Numbered from the stretch's first letter, positions 8,215 to 16,694 are shown. The stretch: 64,000 nt of DNA from Nonomuraea sp. NBC_00507 (GCF_036013525.1 NZ_CP107853.1:496001-560000), one strand, 5' to 3'. Notes: generated from the sequence alone by a model not told the origin. Program-made: numbers and translations.

Positions 8215-9780
8215 CTATGAGCGGAGCGAGGACGCGAGCGAGCCGCCCCAGGGGAGCCCGTCCGTCGGCCACAACTCGGCCTGCCGCTTGAGCGTGTTCT
8301 CGACCCTGCCGCCCACGGGGCAGCGGAAGCCGTGCGGGGGCACGGTCAGCGAGATCAGGTAGTTGTCGATCGGCACCGTGCTGCACTCGTCCTTGCCGTA
8401 GATGCGGTGGCCCCAGCCCTCGTAGGTGAGGAGCACCGCCTTGGAGCCGAGCTGGCGGCCCACGTTGGCGGACCAGATCCACGGGGTGGAGGGGTCGTGG
8501 ATCGAGTTTCCCAGCAGGATCGGAGCACTGCCCGTGTAGCGCAGCGTGTGCTGCGGGTTGGTGGTGGGGTGGTTGAGGCAGACGGGCAGGTCCTCGATCG
8601 GCATCGGGTTGAACCGCATGTCGGGTGCCAGGCGACCGGAGTTTCGCATGATCTCGGCGTACTCGTCATAGTTGCGCACCCGGAGGTTGTAGTCCTCGCA
8701 GAGAATCACAGTCGGCAGCTGGGCGACTTCTCCCGTCACGGGCTGGCGGCCGGGCAGCGGCGGCATCCACGACGGCGGCTCGCCACCGTCCAGGGCGCGA
8801 AGCATCTCGCTCAGCAGCTGCCAGGCGGGCCCCTCGGTGCCCAGCACGCCGTTCCACAGGACCTGCAGCTCGGTCATCGGACGATCCGTGACGCCCGGCC
8901 AGTAGAGCTCGCCCTTCTGCGCCTTGTCCAGCAGCCTCTTCCAGACCGCCCGGACGTCCTGCCCGTGCAGGGCGCAGCCGGGCTCCTGGTCGCACCAGCC
9001 GACGAACTGGTCGAAGGCGTCCTCGACGGCGAGCGCCTCGGTGTAGAGGAACGCCTTGACGCCGAGGCTGTGGTCCATGTTGCTGTCCAGGGCGAGAGCC
9101 CGGATCCGGTTCGGGAACATCTCGGCGTACATCTGCCCGAGCAGGGTGCCGTACGAGACCCCGTAGAAGGTCAGCTTCTCTTCGCCGAGCGCGGCGCGCA
9201 GGGCGTCCATGTCACGCGCGACGTTGACCGAGTCGACGTGGTCGTACAGGGGGCCGGTGCGGGCCCGGCAATCGGCGTGCAGCCTCTTGTTGTAGGCGGT
9301 CCACTTGTCGAAGTCGGCCTGGCTCTTCATGACGGCGTACGGCATCTCGTTGTACACCGACGCCGAGCAGATCACCGGGTTACTGCGGCCCACGCCCCGG
9401 GGATCGAAACCGACGATGTCGAACCGCTTCTGGATCTCCTCGGTGAAGAATCCGGGGGAACTGTAGGCGAACTCCACACCCGATCCGCCCGGGCCACCCG
9501 CGCCGAGCACCAGAGACCCGATCCGGGCGGCAGGATCGGTGGCCTTGCGCCGGGCGACGGCCAGGTCGACGGTGGGCCCGTCCGGCTTGGACCAGTCGAT
9601 CGGGACGGTCAATGTGCCGCACTCGGCGGCAGGCTCCTCTTCGCAGGGCTGCCATGCGATGCCGCCACTCCCGCTGACCGCCGAGACACCGTTCTCAGCG
9701 GCCGCCGCGGCCGGCAAGACGGGTAACAGCACCGCCATCGCCATGAAAGCGGTGGCGAGCAGGGAAGATCTTCTTCGCAC
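8215..9780 (-). CDS. Secreted tripeptidyl-aminopeptidase-like S33 serine peptidase
   Basis: The 521-aa protein starts with a signal peptide (VRRRSSLLATAF ... LPAAAAAENG). It then shows the alpha/beta-hydrolase order of the SlpD/E and TAP family: oxyanion region LGAGGPGGSG, FDPRGVGRS, nucleophile motif GVSYG, a lid domain, Asp in NSIHDPSTPW and His in EGWGHRIYG, followed by the family C-terminal domain with paired Cys. It should remove N-terminal peptides outside the cell. GTG at 9780 with GGAG just upstream is preferred over an ATG at 9891, which would bury the signal peptide. Confidence 0.88.
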   Translation of the reverse strand: MRRRSSLLATAFMAMAVLLPVLPAAAAAENGVSAVSGSGGIAWQPCEEEPAAECGTLTVPIDWSKPDGPTVDLAVARRKATDPAARIGSLVLGAGGPGGSGVEFAYSSPGFFTEEIQKRFDIVGFDPRGVGRSNPVICSASVYNEMPYAVMKSQADFDKWTAYNKRLHADCRARTGPLYDHVDSVNVARDMDALRAALGEEKLTFYGVSYGTLLGQMYAEMFPNRIRALALDSNMDHSLGVKAFLYTEALAVEDAFDQFVGWCDQEPGCALHGQDVRAVWKRLLDKAQKGELYWPGVTDRPMTELQVLWNGVLGTEGPAWQLLSEMLRALDGGEPPSWMPPLPGRQPVTGEVAQLPTVILCEDYNLRVRNYDEYAEIMRNSGRLAPDMRFNPMPIEDLPVCLNHPTTNPQHTLRYTGSAPILLGNSIHDPSTPWIWSANVGRQLGSKAVLLTYEGWGHRIYGKDECSTVPIDNYLISLTVPPHGFRCPVGGRVENTLKRQAELWPTDGLPWGGSLASSLRS

Positions 9781-9965
9781 GTTGCTCCAATCGTTTGGTC
9801 GGTCGGCCGGCCCGCTCACGCGGCGCGCGGCCGATCTTCGATCATTCCCGGTCGGCGCCGCGCGCGGAGAAGAAATGGAAATTTCCTTCACAGCGACCGG
9901 GATCAGACTGGAAACATGGCGATGAGAACCGCAGGGGGCGGGGCTCGCACCCGGTCAGCCCTGTG

Positions 9966-11717
9966 TCAGGCGGACTCGCGCCAGCGGTTGGTGATCGGGA
10001 GGCGGCGGTCCTTGCCGAAGACCTTTGGTGAGATCTTCGTGCCGGGCGGGTACTGCCGCCGCTTGTACTCCGCCGTGTCCACCATCCGCAGGACCCACGT
10101 CACCAGTTCCGCGTCGTAGCCCGCCGCCACGATCGCCTCGCGCCCCTGCTCGCCGTCGATGTAGAGCGACAGGATCTGGTCCAGGACGGCGTAGTCGGGC
10201 AGGGAGTCGGTGTCGACCTGGCCCGGCCGCAGCTCGGCGCTGGGCGGCTTGCTGAGGGAGTTGTGCGGGATCGGCGGGGTCTGGCCACGCTCCAGCGCGG
10301 CGCGGTTACGCCACCGGGCCAGGGCGAAGACGGACGTCTTGTAGACGTCCTTGATCGGCGCGTAGGCGCCCACCGAGTCGCCGTACAGGGTGGAGTAGCC
10401 CACCGCCAGTTCGCTCTTGTTGCCGGGCGCGAGCACGATGTGCCCCTCCTGGTTGGACAGGGTCATGAGCACCATCCCGCGCAGCCGGGACTGCAGGTTC
10501 TCCTCGGCGAGACCGGTCAGCCCCAGCGCTCCCATGGAGGCGTCGAACATCGGCACGATCGGTACGGTCCGGAAGTTCAGCCCGGTGAGCCGGGCCAGCT
10601 CCGCCGCGTCGGCGACGGAGTGCTCCGAGGAGTATCGGGACGGCATGGCCACCCCGTGAACGTTGGCCGCCCCTACGGCGTCGCAGGCGATGGCGGCGAC
10701 CAGGGCCGAGTCGATGCCGCCTGACAGCCCGGTCAGCACGCTGCGGAAGCCGTTCTTGGCGACGTACGCTCGCAGGCCCACGACCAGCGCGGTGTAGATC
10801 TCCTCCTCGTCCTCGAGGCGTGCGGCCTGCCCGCCGGGCGCCTGGACCTCGTACGGCGGCAGCGGCTCGGCCGAGATCGTACGGTGCTCTACCACCAGCC
10901 CGTCAGCGACCACGCCGCTCGGCGGTTCCTCGGCGGCGGCCGGGAGCTCCAGATCGACCAGCATGCAGCCCTCCTCGAACTGCCGCGCCCGGCTGATGAC
11001 CTCGCCCTGAGCCGACACCACGATGGAGTCGCCGTCGAAGACCAGTTCGTCCTGGCCGCCCGTCATCGTCAAGTAGGCCAGCGTGCAACCAGCCTCCTGG
11101 GCGCGCTTGCGGACCACGTCCAGGCGGTCGTCGTGCTTGCTGAGCTCGTACGGCGAACCGTTGATGGACAGCAGCAGACCCGCCCCGGCGGCCCGGGCGG
11201 CGGGAGCCCGGCCGCCCTCCTGCCACAGGTCCTCGCAGATCGCGAGCGCGACATCGACGCCGTGCACCCGCACCACGGGGAGCGTGTTTCCCGGCACGAA
11301 GTAGCGGACCTCGTCGAAGACGCCATAGTTCTGCAGACGGTGCTTCGCGAACCGCAGGACGACGTCCCCCCGGTGAAGAACAGCGGCGACGTTCTGCGGC
11401 GCGCCGGCAGGCTGCCCGTAGCGGGGCCGCGCCTCGCCACGGTCGACGTAGCCGACGACCACCGGCAGTTCCCCGCACCCCTCGGAGACCAGTCGCTCCG
11501 CGAGCCCGGCCAGCGCGGCGCGGGTGGCGTCCACGAAGGAGGACCGGAGTGCGAGGTCCTCCAGGGGAAATCCGGTCAACGCCATCTCGGGGAACGCCAC
11601 CAGGTGAGCTCCCTGCTCAGCCGCATGCCGGGTCCAGCGCACGATCGACTCGGCGTTCCCGGAGAGGTCGCCGACGGTCGAGTCGATCTGATACAGGGCG
11701 AGACGAAGTTGGGGCAC
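9966..11717 (-). CDS. nadE: Glutamine-dependent NAD+ synthetase
   Basis: The 583-aa protein joins two domains. Residues ~1-270 are a nitrilase-type glutaminase with Glu in AFPEMALTGFP and the nucleophile Cys in LAICEDLWQEGG. Residues ~300-583 are the synthetase with the ATP pyrophosphatase P-loop TGLSGGIDSALVA and KTSVFALARWR. It amidates deamido-NAD+ to NAD+ using glutamine-derived ammonia, the last step of NAD biosynthesis. It is full length for the two-domain family and appears monocistronic. Confidence 0.96.
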   Translation of the reverse strand: MPQLRLALYQIDSTVGDLSGNAESIVRWTRHAAEQGAHLVAFPEMALTGFPLEDLALRSSFVDATRAALAGLAERLVSEGCGELPVVVGYVDRGEARPRYGQPAGAPQNVAAVLHRGDVVLRFAKHRLQNYGVFDEVRYFVPGNTLPVVRVHGVDVALAICEDLWQEGGRAPAARAAGAGLLLSINGSPYELSKHDDRLDVVRKRAQEAGCTLAYLTMTGGQDELVFDGDSIVVSAQGEVISRARQFEEGCMLVDLELPAAAEEPPSGVVADGLVVEHRTISAEPLPPYEVQAPGGQAARLEDEEEIYTALVVGLRAYVAKNGFRSVLTGLSGGIDSALVAAIACDAVGAANVHGVAMPSRYSSEHSVADAAELARLTGLNFRTVPIVPMFDASMGALGLTGLAEENLQSRLRGMVLMTLSNQEGHIVLAPGNKSELAVGYSTLYGDSVGAYAPIKDVYKTSVFALARWRNRAALERGQTPPIPHNSLSKPPSAELRPGQVDTDSLPDYAVLDQILSLYIDGEQGREAIVAAGYDAELVTWVLRMVDTAEYKRRQYPPGTKISPKVFGKDRRLPITNRWRESA

Positions 11718-11771
11718 CGGCCAACTGTAATCGTCACGACTACGGCAGCCTTCCGTCGGCCTCCCGGGCTG

Positions 11772-12194
11772 TCAGAGGCCGAGGAGTGCGATCACTCCCG
11801 CGCCCAGCGGGCCCAGCCACTGGGCGATCCGGCCCAGGGCGTCGACCAATGAGGTGCCCGCGTCGGCGAGCGCTCCGGCGCGCTCCAGTCCCGAGGTGAG
11901 CGCCTGGAGGTGGTCGGCCGCCTGCTCCCTGTCGGGCGTCTCTGCTCGCACCGCGTCCTCGACCGCGGACAGTTCGCGCTCGGCGTTCTGGCGTTCGGTC
12001 GCGGTCAGCCTCAGCTCGCCGAGAGCGTTCCTGATGGCCTCCAGGTCGGCGTGGAGACCCTGGTTCATGATCTGATTCCCGGCGACGCCGTGGAGGTCTC
12101 TCCCGGCGACCTGGTGATGCCCGCCCACGTATTGCGTGCCGCTCCCCGCGTTCACCGGCCCGGTGACATTACCGAAACGGAAGGTCTCCCCCAT
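11772..12194 (-). CDS. Small helical protein with Gly/Asn-rich motif shared with the FHA protein
   Basis: The 140-aa protein has three parts. Residues 6-33 carry GNVTGPVNAGSG then QYVGGHHQVAGRD, closely matching residues 113-140 of the FHA protein encoded upstream. Residues ~48-100 are charged helices (coiled-coil-like). Residues ~105-140 are hydrophobic (RIAQWLGPLGAGVIALLGL). It lies 15 bp after the FHA gene on the same strand and has GGAGAGG before the ATG, so the two form an operon. The layout of a short amyloid-like motif followed by helices with a hydrophobic end resembles bacterial amyloid-signalling proteins with membrane-acting effector helices. That function is inference; no enzyme motif is seen. 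Confidence 0.82.
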   Translation of the reverse strand: MGETFRFGNVTGPVNAGSGTQYVGGHHQVAGRDLHGVAGNQIMNQGLHADLEAIRNALGELRLTATERQNAERELSAVEDAVRAETPDREQAADHLQALTSGLERAGALADAGTSLVDALGRIAQWLGPLGAGVIALLGL

Positions 12195-12209
12195 TACCGC
12201 CACCTCTCC

Positions 12210-12971
12210 CTAACGCCGCGGCCCACGCCGCCGCCGATTGCGCTCCTGCGCGCGCTTACGCGCAGCCTTGGACATGGACGAGCCGATCCCCGCGAGCACC
12301 CCACCGGCCACGAAAAGACCGAAACCCGTGGGCGCCATGGGAATCCCGGGCACCAATTCCTTTTCGAACGGATTCGAGAAATCGTTGGTGGTCACGAATC
12401 CGAAGATGAAGGACCCCCAGATGCCGAAGCCCGCCAGAGCGATCATCATGCCGAGGATCAGGAGGACGCGCCCGAACCCTCTCCCCTGGAATACCTCGTC
12501 AATAGGCTCATAATCGGCATTCACCTGAATGTCGTAATTGTCGCCATAGATGTCTCTGCCGGCCGACTGGTGATACCCGCCGACGTACTGGACGCCACTC
12601 CCCGCGTTCACCGGCCCGCGTACGTCCCCGAACCCGTAACTCGCCGGCGGAGCCGCCGCGGCACCCTGCACGAACCGCAGCTCCGCGTACCCTATCCGCA
12701 GCCGGTCCCCGTCACACAACACCTGACCACTGACGATCTTATGGCCGTTGACCCACGTCCCGTTCGTCGACCCGAGATCGTTGATGAGCACCTGATCCCC
12801 GGTCCGATCGAGCGACGCGTGCCGCCTGCTGACCCCGTCCACCTCTAACCGGATCCCCGACCCGTGCATGCTGCCGATCTCGGTGTGCCCACCGGGAATA
12901 TCGAACCTGACCCCCGCCATCCCCCTGCTGACGACAAGCAGCTGCGGCTGAGAGTCCGAATATCCACCCAT
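12210..12971 (-). CDS. FHA-domain membrane protein with Gly/Asn-rich motif
   Basis: The 253-aa protein begins with an FHA domain (~residues 20-100: GSMHGSGIRLEVDG, SRRHASL, NDLGSTNGTWVNG) that should bind phosphothreonine peptides. Residues 113-140 hold DVRGPVNAGSG and QYVGGYHQSAGRD, the motif repeated in the next gene. Residues ~167-190 and ~213-231 are membrane helices, and the C-terminus is very basic (RKRAQERNRRRRGPRR). It probably links Ser/Thr-kinase signalling to a membrane assembly with the small downstream protein. The ATG at 12971 is chosen (AAGGGG upstream); a GTG nine bases earlier is possible. Confidence 0.87.
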   Translation of the reverse strand: MGGYSDSQPQLLVVSRGMAGVRFDIPGGHTEIGSMHGSGIRLEVDGVSRRHASLDRTGDQVLINDLGSTNGTWVNGHKIVSGQVLCDGDRLRIGYAELRFVQGAAAAPPASYGFGDVRGPVNAGSGVQYVGGYHQSAGRDIYGDNYDIQVNADYEPIDEVFQGRGFGRVLLILGMMIALAGFGIWGSFIFGFVTTNDFSNPFEKELVPGIPMAPTGFGLFVAGGVLAGIGSSMSKAARKRAQERNRRRRGPRR

Positions 12972-13073
12972 ACGCACCACCCCTTGATGCCGGCAGAGTA
13001 ATATCTTGCATCCTCTCCGTGAATGACGAACAGCGCCTTAACATAAATGATCAGCTCGATCTGATTACATTTC

Positions 13074-13099
13074 TATATGGAATGCAGAATCTCCATATA
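13074..13099. repeat. Inverted repeat in AT-rich intergenic island
   Basis: TATATGGA (13074-13081) and TCCATATA (13092-13099) form a perfect 8-bp inverted repeat with a 10-nt loop. It lies inside a ~190-bp gap (12972-13172) that is strikingly AT-rich for this genome, between the FHA gene start and the 3' end of the FAH-fold gene. It could be an operator or promoter element for the FHA operon. Confidence 0.5.
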
Positions 13100-13172
13100 A
13101 GTCAGGTCCGATATTTCCGCAGTTTCCTATCCGGCACGGTCGCAAAAGTCCCGAAGCCGGGGTGCGGGATGC

Positions 13173-14033
13173 TCATGCGATGCCCTCGCGTCTCGGGGCG
13201 CGGCCGTCCGCTCCCACGATGGGGGTGCGGAGTGTGCCCAGCCGGTCGATCTCGACCTCCACGACGTCGCCCGCCTGCAGCAGCCACGGTGGCGTGCGGA
13301 CGTAGCCGACGCCGTCGGGGGTTCCGGTGGCGATCACGTCACCGGGGTTGAGCGTTAGGGTACGGCTGATCAAGGAAAGCACCTCGCCGACGCCGAAGAT
13401 CATGTCTCGCGTGTTGCCGTCCTGAACGACGGCGCCGTTGACCCTGGTCTGAATGCGGAGCCCGTCGCGCAGGTCGCCGACCGCGTCGGCGGTGACGATC
13501 GGCCCCATGGGGCCGCTGCGGTCGCCGTTCTTGCCCAGCGTCCACTGGGTGGTGAGCTTCTGGGCGCGGCGGGCGGTCAGGTCGTTGAAGGTGGAGTAGC
13601 CGAGCACGGCGGCGAGCGCGGTGCCAGGGTCCACATCGCACAGCGGCTCGGCGACGTACGCGGCGACCTCGCCCTCCCAGTCCAAACCGGGCTCCCCGGC
13701 CGGGACCGGCGCGGGCACGTCATCCACGCTGAGCGACGCCGTCCACCGGCCGAACAACGTCGGGTAGTCGGGCACCTCGAACGAGCCCTCCGCAGCGTGG
13801 GCGCGGTAGTTGAGCCCGACGCAGATCACCCGCGCGGACGGCGGCACCGGCGGTGCGAAACGCACCGACGCGACCGGCACGGCGTCGCCGGTGAGCCGGG
13901 CGGCCTTGGCCGTCCAGCCGCGGGCGTCGGCCCAGAAGCGCGCCACGTCGGTCACGATCTGGACGGTGTCGCCGTCCAGACGCGCGATGTGCACGATGTC
14001 GTCTCCGGGGAGCCGGACTCCGGCGAGCTTCAC
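13173..14033 (-). CDS. Fumarylacetoacetate hydrolase (FAH) family protein
   Basis: The 286-aa protein has the FAH fold core: VICVGLNYRAHA, the metal ligands around LDWEGEVAAYV, GYSTFNDLTAR, QWTLGKNGDRSGPMGP and the C-terminal GDVIATGTPDGVGY. Members cleave C-C bonds in 2,4-dioxo acids or act as decarboxylase/hydratase late in aromatic catabolism. Its GTG overlaps the dioxygenase stop by 4 bp (GTGA), so both are made together. It probably acts on a ring-cleavage product, but the exact substrate is not shown. Confidence 0.88.
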   Translation of the reverse strand: MKLAGVRLPGDDIVHIARLDGDTVQIVTDVARFWADARGWTAKAARLTGDAVPVASVRFAPPVPPSARVICVGLNYRAHAAEGSFEVPDYPTLFGRWTASLSVDDVPAPVPAGEPGLDWEGEVAAYVAEPLCDVDPGTALAAVLGYSTFNDLTARRAQKLTTQWTLGKNGDRSGPMGPIVTADAVGDLRDGLRIQTRVNGAVVQDGNTRDMIFGVGEVLSLISRTLTLNPGDVIATGTPDGVGYVRTPPWLLQAGDVVEVEIDRLGTLRTPIVGADGRAPRREGIA

Positions 14034-14881
14034 TGCCCTTCCTTCCAGTCGAGAGGCACCAGCTTGAGATCGAACTCGATCTCCTCATACGGACCGTCCA
14101 TCTCCCAGCCCTCGATGCGCTCGCGGGGGTCGCAGATCAGCTCGTCCTTGACCGCGTACGCGGCGTCGGAGCCGAGGTAGGGGTCGCCGGCCAGGAACAC
14201 GTGGGTGGTCAGCGTCCGGTATCCCGGGGCGGTGACGCGGTAGTGCAGGTGAGCCGGGCGCATGGGGTGACGGCCGATGGCCTTCAGCAGCCTGCCGCCA
14301 CTGCCGTCGGTGGGGACCGGATAGCTGCTGGGCCGGATGGTGCGGAACCAGTAGCGGCCCTCGGCGTCGGTGGTGAACAGGCCGCGCAGGTTGCCGGTGT
14401 CCTGGGCGTCGTCCTGGGTGTCGTACAGGCCGGTGTCGTTGGCCTGCCACAGATCCACCACCGCGCCGGCCAGCGGGGTGCCGTCGCAGTCCAGCACCCG
14501 CCCGTGGACGACCGTGGGGACCGCCCGCTCCCGCTCGGGACCGAAGCTGATCCAGGCGCCGAGCTCACGCTCCGGCGCCGGCGAGTGGAACGGGCCCTCG
14601 ACCGAGGATGGGGTCATGCTCTCGGGACCCTCGTTGTTGACGTCGTCCACGGCCGAGGTCAGGCCGAGCATGTCGGACAACAGGATGAACTCGTTGCGGA
14701 CGGGGGTGCACATCTTGCCGGTCTCGATGAGGAAGTCGAGCCCCGCCAGCCACTCCTCGGGAGTGGGGCGCGCCTCCTCGACGAAGGCGTGCAGGTGCGT
14801 GACCAGGCCCCGGACGAGCTCGTTGAGCCGCGGGTCCGGTCCGTCGACCTGGCTGAGCACCTGATGCAGAAGGGCGGTCAT
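14030..14881 (-). CDS. Intradiol ring-cleavage dioxygenase (hydroxyquinol/catechol 1,2-dioxygenase type)
   Basis: The 283-aa protein has the N-terminal helical dimerisation domain (LVRGLVTHLHAFVEEARPTP) and the intradiol core with non-haem Fe(III) ligands: Tyr in NDTGLYDTQ, Tyr in RPSSYPVPTDG and two His in RPAHLHYRV. It should open 1,2-diols such as hydroxyquinol or catechol between the hydroxyls to muconate-type acids. Length and sequence order fit the hydroxyquinol branch best, but substrate is inference. Its ATG overlaps the stop of a 15-codon leader ORF, and it is coupled to the FAH-fold gene downstream. Confidence 0.9.
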   Translation of the reverse strand: MTALLHQVLSQVDGPDPRLNELVRGLVTHLHAFVEEARPTPEEWLAGLDFLIETGKMCTPVRNEFILLSDMLGLTSAVDDVNNEGPESMTPSSVEGPFHSPAPERELGAWISFGPERERAVPTVVHGRVLDCDGTPLAGAVVDLWQANDTGLYDTQDDAQDTGNLRGLFTTDAEGRYWFRTIRPSSYPVPTDGSGGRLLKAIGRHPMRPAHLHYRVTAPGYRTLTTHVFLAGDPYLGSDAAYAVKDELICDPRERIEGWEMDGPYEEIEFDLKLVPLDWKEGQ

Positions 14882-14925
14882 GCGGCACCTCCGAGGTGGC
14901 TGAGCGGGAACACGGCGGTTTTCAT
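14878..14925 (-). CDS. Short leader ORF coupled to the dioxygenase gene (15 aa)
   Basis: The frame encodes MKTAVFPLSHLGGAA and ends in TGA overlapping the dioxygenase ATG (ATGA). It has the strongest ribosome site of the operon (GAGGAGGG, five bases before the ATG), while the dioxygenase itself relies on GGAGG inside this ORF. That fits a translated leader feeding ribosomes into the dioxygenase gene. No function of the peptide is known. Confidence 0.6.
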   Translation of the reverse strand: MKTAVFPLSHLGGAA

Positions 14926-14983
14926 CGCAACCCTCCTCGATGCGGGGCAAAATCCCTGGCCAGCAGGCTGATCGACGGGAATA

Positions 14984-15006
14984 AACACCCGGACGTTTAG
15001 GGTGTT
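14984..15006. promoter_or_regulatory. Inverted-repeat operator between dioxygenase operon and GntR gene
   Basis: AACACCC (14984-14990) and GGGTGTT (15000-15006) are a perfect 7-bp dyad with a 9-bp spacer, placed in the divergent promoter region. It is a good candidate binding site for the adjacent GntR/FCD regulator. Confidence 0.55.
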
Positions 15007-15070
15007 ATGTTCTCGCCGGAGCGTACCGCCCGACTGCCGGAATGGCTAGGAATCTGGTAGAACTGTTCGG

Positions 15071-15751
15071 GTGGTTAAGGCTGAACCTCTGACGCGCGCG
15101 GAGGCGCTGGCCGCAGACATCGAGTCGATGATCGTCGAACGCGGGCTGGGCGCCGGCGACCTGATCGGCACGATGGAGGAGTTCCGCGACCACTCCGGTT
15201 ACGGGCGCGCGACCATCAGCGAAGCCGCGCGCCTGCTCAACGACCGCGGCAGCGTCGAGATCCGTCCCGGACGCGGTGGCGGCCTGTTCGTGGCCCAGCC
15301 CAACCCGATCGTGCGGCTGCGGCACACCCTGCTGACCGTGCGGAGGATGCCCACCACCGTGGCCGACGCCATCGCCGTACGCGAGGCGCTGGAGCCGCTG
15401 ATCGCCACCGACGCGGCGCAGCACCGGAGCCGGCAGGACATCTCCGACCTGCGCCGGCACATGACCCATCTCAAACGCGCGACGACCAGCACCGACCGCT
15501 TCATGCGCGCCAACTGGGCCCTGCACGAGCGCATCGCCGAGATCAGCCCCAACCACCTGGCCAAAGCCGTCTACCTGAGCATGACCCGGTTCATCACCGA
15601 GATGTCAGAGCATGCCGATCCCGACGACAGCCGCAAGGAGGACTATCTCCGCCTGCGGCTGGAGGTGCACGCTGAGCTGGTGGACGCGATCATCGCGGGC
15701 GATGTCGCGCGAACCGTGGCGGCCGTCGAGCGCCACCATGCACCCTCGTGA
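15071..15751 (+). CDS. GntR-family (FCD-type) transcriptional regulator
   Basis: The 226-aa protein has an N-terminal winged helix (MEEFRDHSGYGRATISEAARLLNDRG, then RPGRGGGLFVA) and a helical C-terminal FCD-like ligand domain (VREALEPLIATDAA, NWALHERIAEI, HAELVDAIIAGDVARTVAAVERHH). It is divergent from the dioxygenase/FAH operon and probably senses an aromatic acid or ring-cleavage product to control it. GTG start; no strong Shine-Dalgarno is seen. Confidence 0.86.
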   Translation: MVKAEPLTRAEALAADIESMIVERGLGAGDLIGTMEEFRDHSGYGRATISEAARLLNDRGSVEIRPGRGGGLFVAQPNPIVRLRHTLLTVRRMPTTVADAIAVREALEPLIATDAAQHRSRQDISDLRRHMTHLKRATTSTDRFMRANWALHERIAEISPNHLAKAVYLSMTRFITEMSEHADPDDSRKEDYLRLRLEVHAELVDAIIAGDVARTVAAVERHHAPS

Positions 15752-15910
15752 CGTTGATTCTCGTCCCCGATCAGGCCGCCGTACGCGCTGATTCGACAGC
15801 TCGCCACCATCTCCGCTTCCAGCGGCGGCAGCTGCTGCGGCTGAACCCAGCCCAGGGGGCCGCTGTTCGCGGTAGCCACGTTCGCTCTGGTCGTCTACCG
15901 GCGGCTATCA

Positions 15911-15926
15911 TTTAGACAACTGTCGA
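15911..15926. promoter_or_regulatory. Possible ArsR-family operator upstream of the first arsR-like gene
   Basis: A short dyad GAC-N4-GTC (15916-15925) in an AT-richer stretch lies 17 bp before the ArsR-family GTG. ArsR-type repressors usually bind an imperfect dyad here. The repeat is short, so the call is tentative. Confidence 0.3.
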
Positions 15927-15942
15927 AGCAGGAGGTGCCGTC

Positions 15943-16293
15943 GTGACCGCCACCGCAGGAGCGTGCTGCTCCCCGATCGCGCGCGAGCCGCTGTCGGAGA
16001 CAGACGCCGCCGAGCTCGCCGCGCTCCTGAAGGCTGTCGCCGATCCCGTACGGCTCCGCCTGCTGTCCATGATCGGCTCCCACCCGGGCGGGGAGGCGTG
16101 CGTCTGCGATCTGACCGACGCCTTCGACCTCACCGCCCCCACCATCAGCCACCACCTGAAAGTCCTGCGTACAGCCGGGCTGATCGGCAGTGAGCGCCGT
16201 GGCACCTGGGTCTACTACTGGATCATCCCGCGGCAGGTCGCCCGGCTCGGCGAGCTGTTCACCCCGCTCGCCGAACCCGCCGTCACCGCTTGA
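15943..16293 (+). CDS. arsR: ArsR-family metalloregulator (arsenic-type)
   Basis: The 116-aa winged-helix repressor has a vicinal Cys pair near the N-terminus (GACCSP) and the ACVCDLTDAF motif in the DNA-binding region with two Cys, the As(III)-sensing layout seen in actinobacterial ArsR. The recognition helix is TAPTISHHLKVLRTAGLIGSERRG-like. AGGAGG precedes the GTG by seven bases. It is a second, diverged copy of the ArsR at 21758-22144 and is convergent with the fluoride operon. It has no obvious partner of its own. Confidence 0.88.
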   Translation: MTATAGACCSPIAREPLSETDAAELAALLKAVADPVRLRLLSMIGSHPGGEACVCDLTDAFDLTAPTISHHLKVLRTAGLIGSERRGTWVYYWIIPRQVARLGELFTPLAEPAVTA

Positions 16294-16331
16294 GGCGTCC
16301 AGGCGCTATGCCGGCCGGCCCGGCCGCCTGG

Positions 16332-16694
16332 TCAGGCGGTGATGGCCTGGGCGACAAGCAGGCCGGCCAGGCCGGCCCCGAGCCCGGCCACGATCCCGGC
16401 AACGATGTTGGCCAGCGCATAGAAGCGGGTGCCCTCCTGGGCCAGGCGCAACGTCTCGTAGCTGAAGGTGGAGTAGGTGGTCAGTGCGCCACAAAAGCCG
16501 GTGCCGAGAGCGGCGGACAAGGCCGGCCCGGCGGGCATGCCCACCAGCAGTCCCAGCGCGAACGAGCCCGCCAGGTTGACCGCGAGGGTGCCCCAGGGAA
16601 ACACCGAGTCGTGCCGGGATTGCACCAGGCGATCAGCCAGATAGCGCAGCGGAGCCCCGATTGCGGCGCCGAGAGCCACCAGCAGCACCGTCAT
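16332..16694 (-). CDS. crcB: Fluoride channel CrcB/FluC, subunit 1
   Basis: The 120-aa protein has four membrane helices and the Fluc signature [15 protein letters not shown], whose Thr and Phe residues line the fluoride pore, plus Asn in NLAGSFALG. CrcB proteins form antiparallel dimers that export F-. Two CrcB genes in one operon usually make a heterodimer. Its ATG overlaps the DUF190 stop (ATGA). Confidence 0.93.
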   Translation of the reverse strand: MTVLLVALGAAIGAPLRYLADRLVQSRHDSVFPWGTLAVNLAGSFALGLLVGMPAGPALSAALGTGFCGALTTYSTFSYETLRLAQEGTRFYALANIVAGIVAGLGAGLAGLLVAQAITA

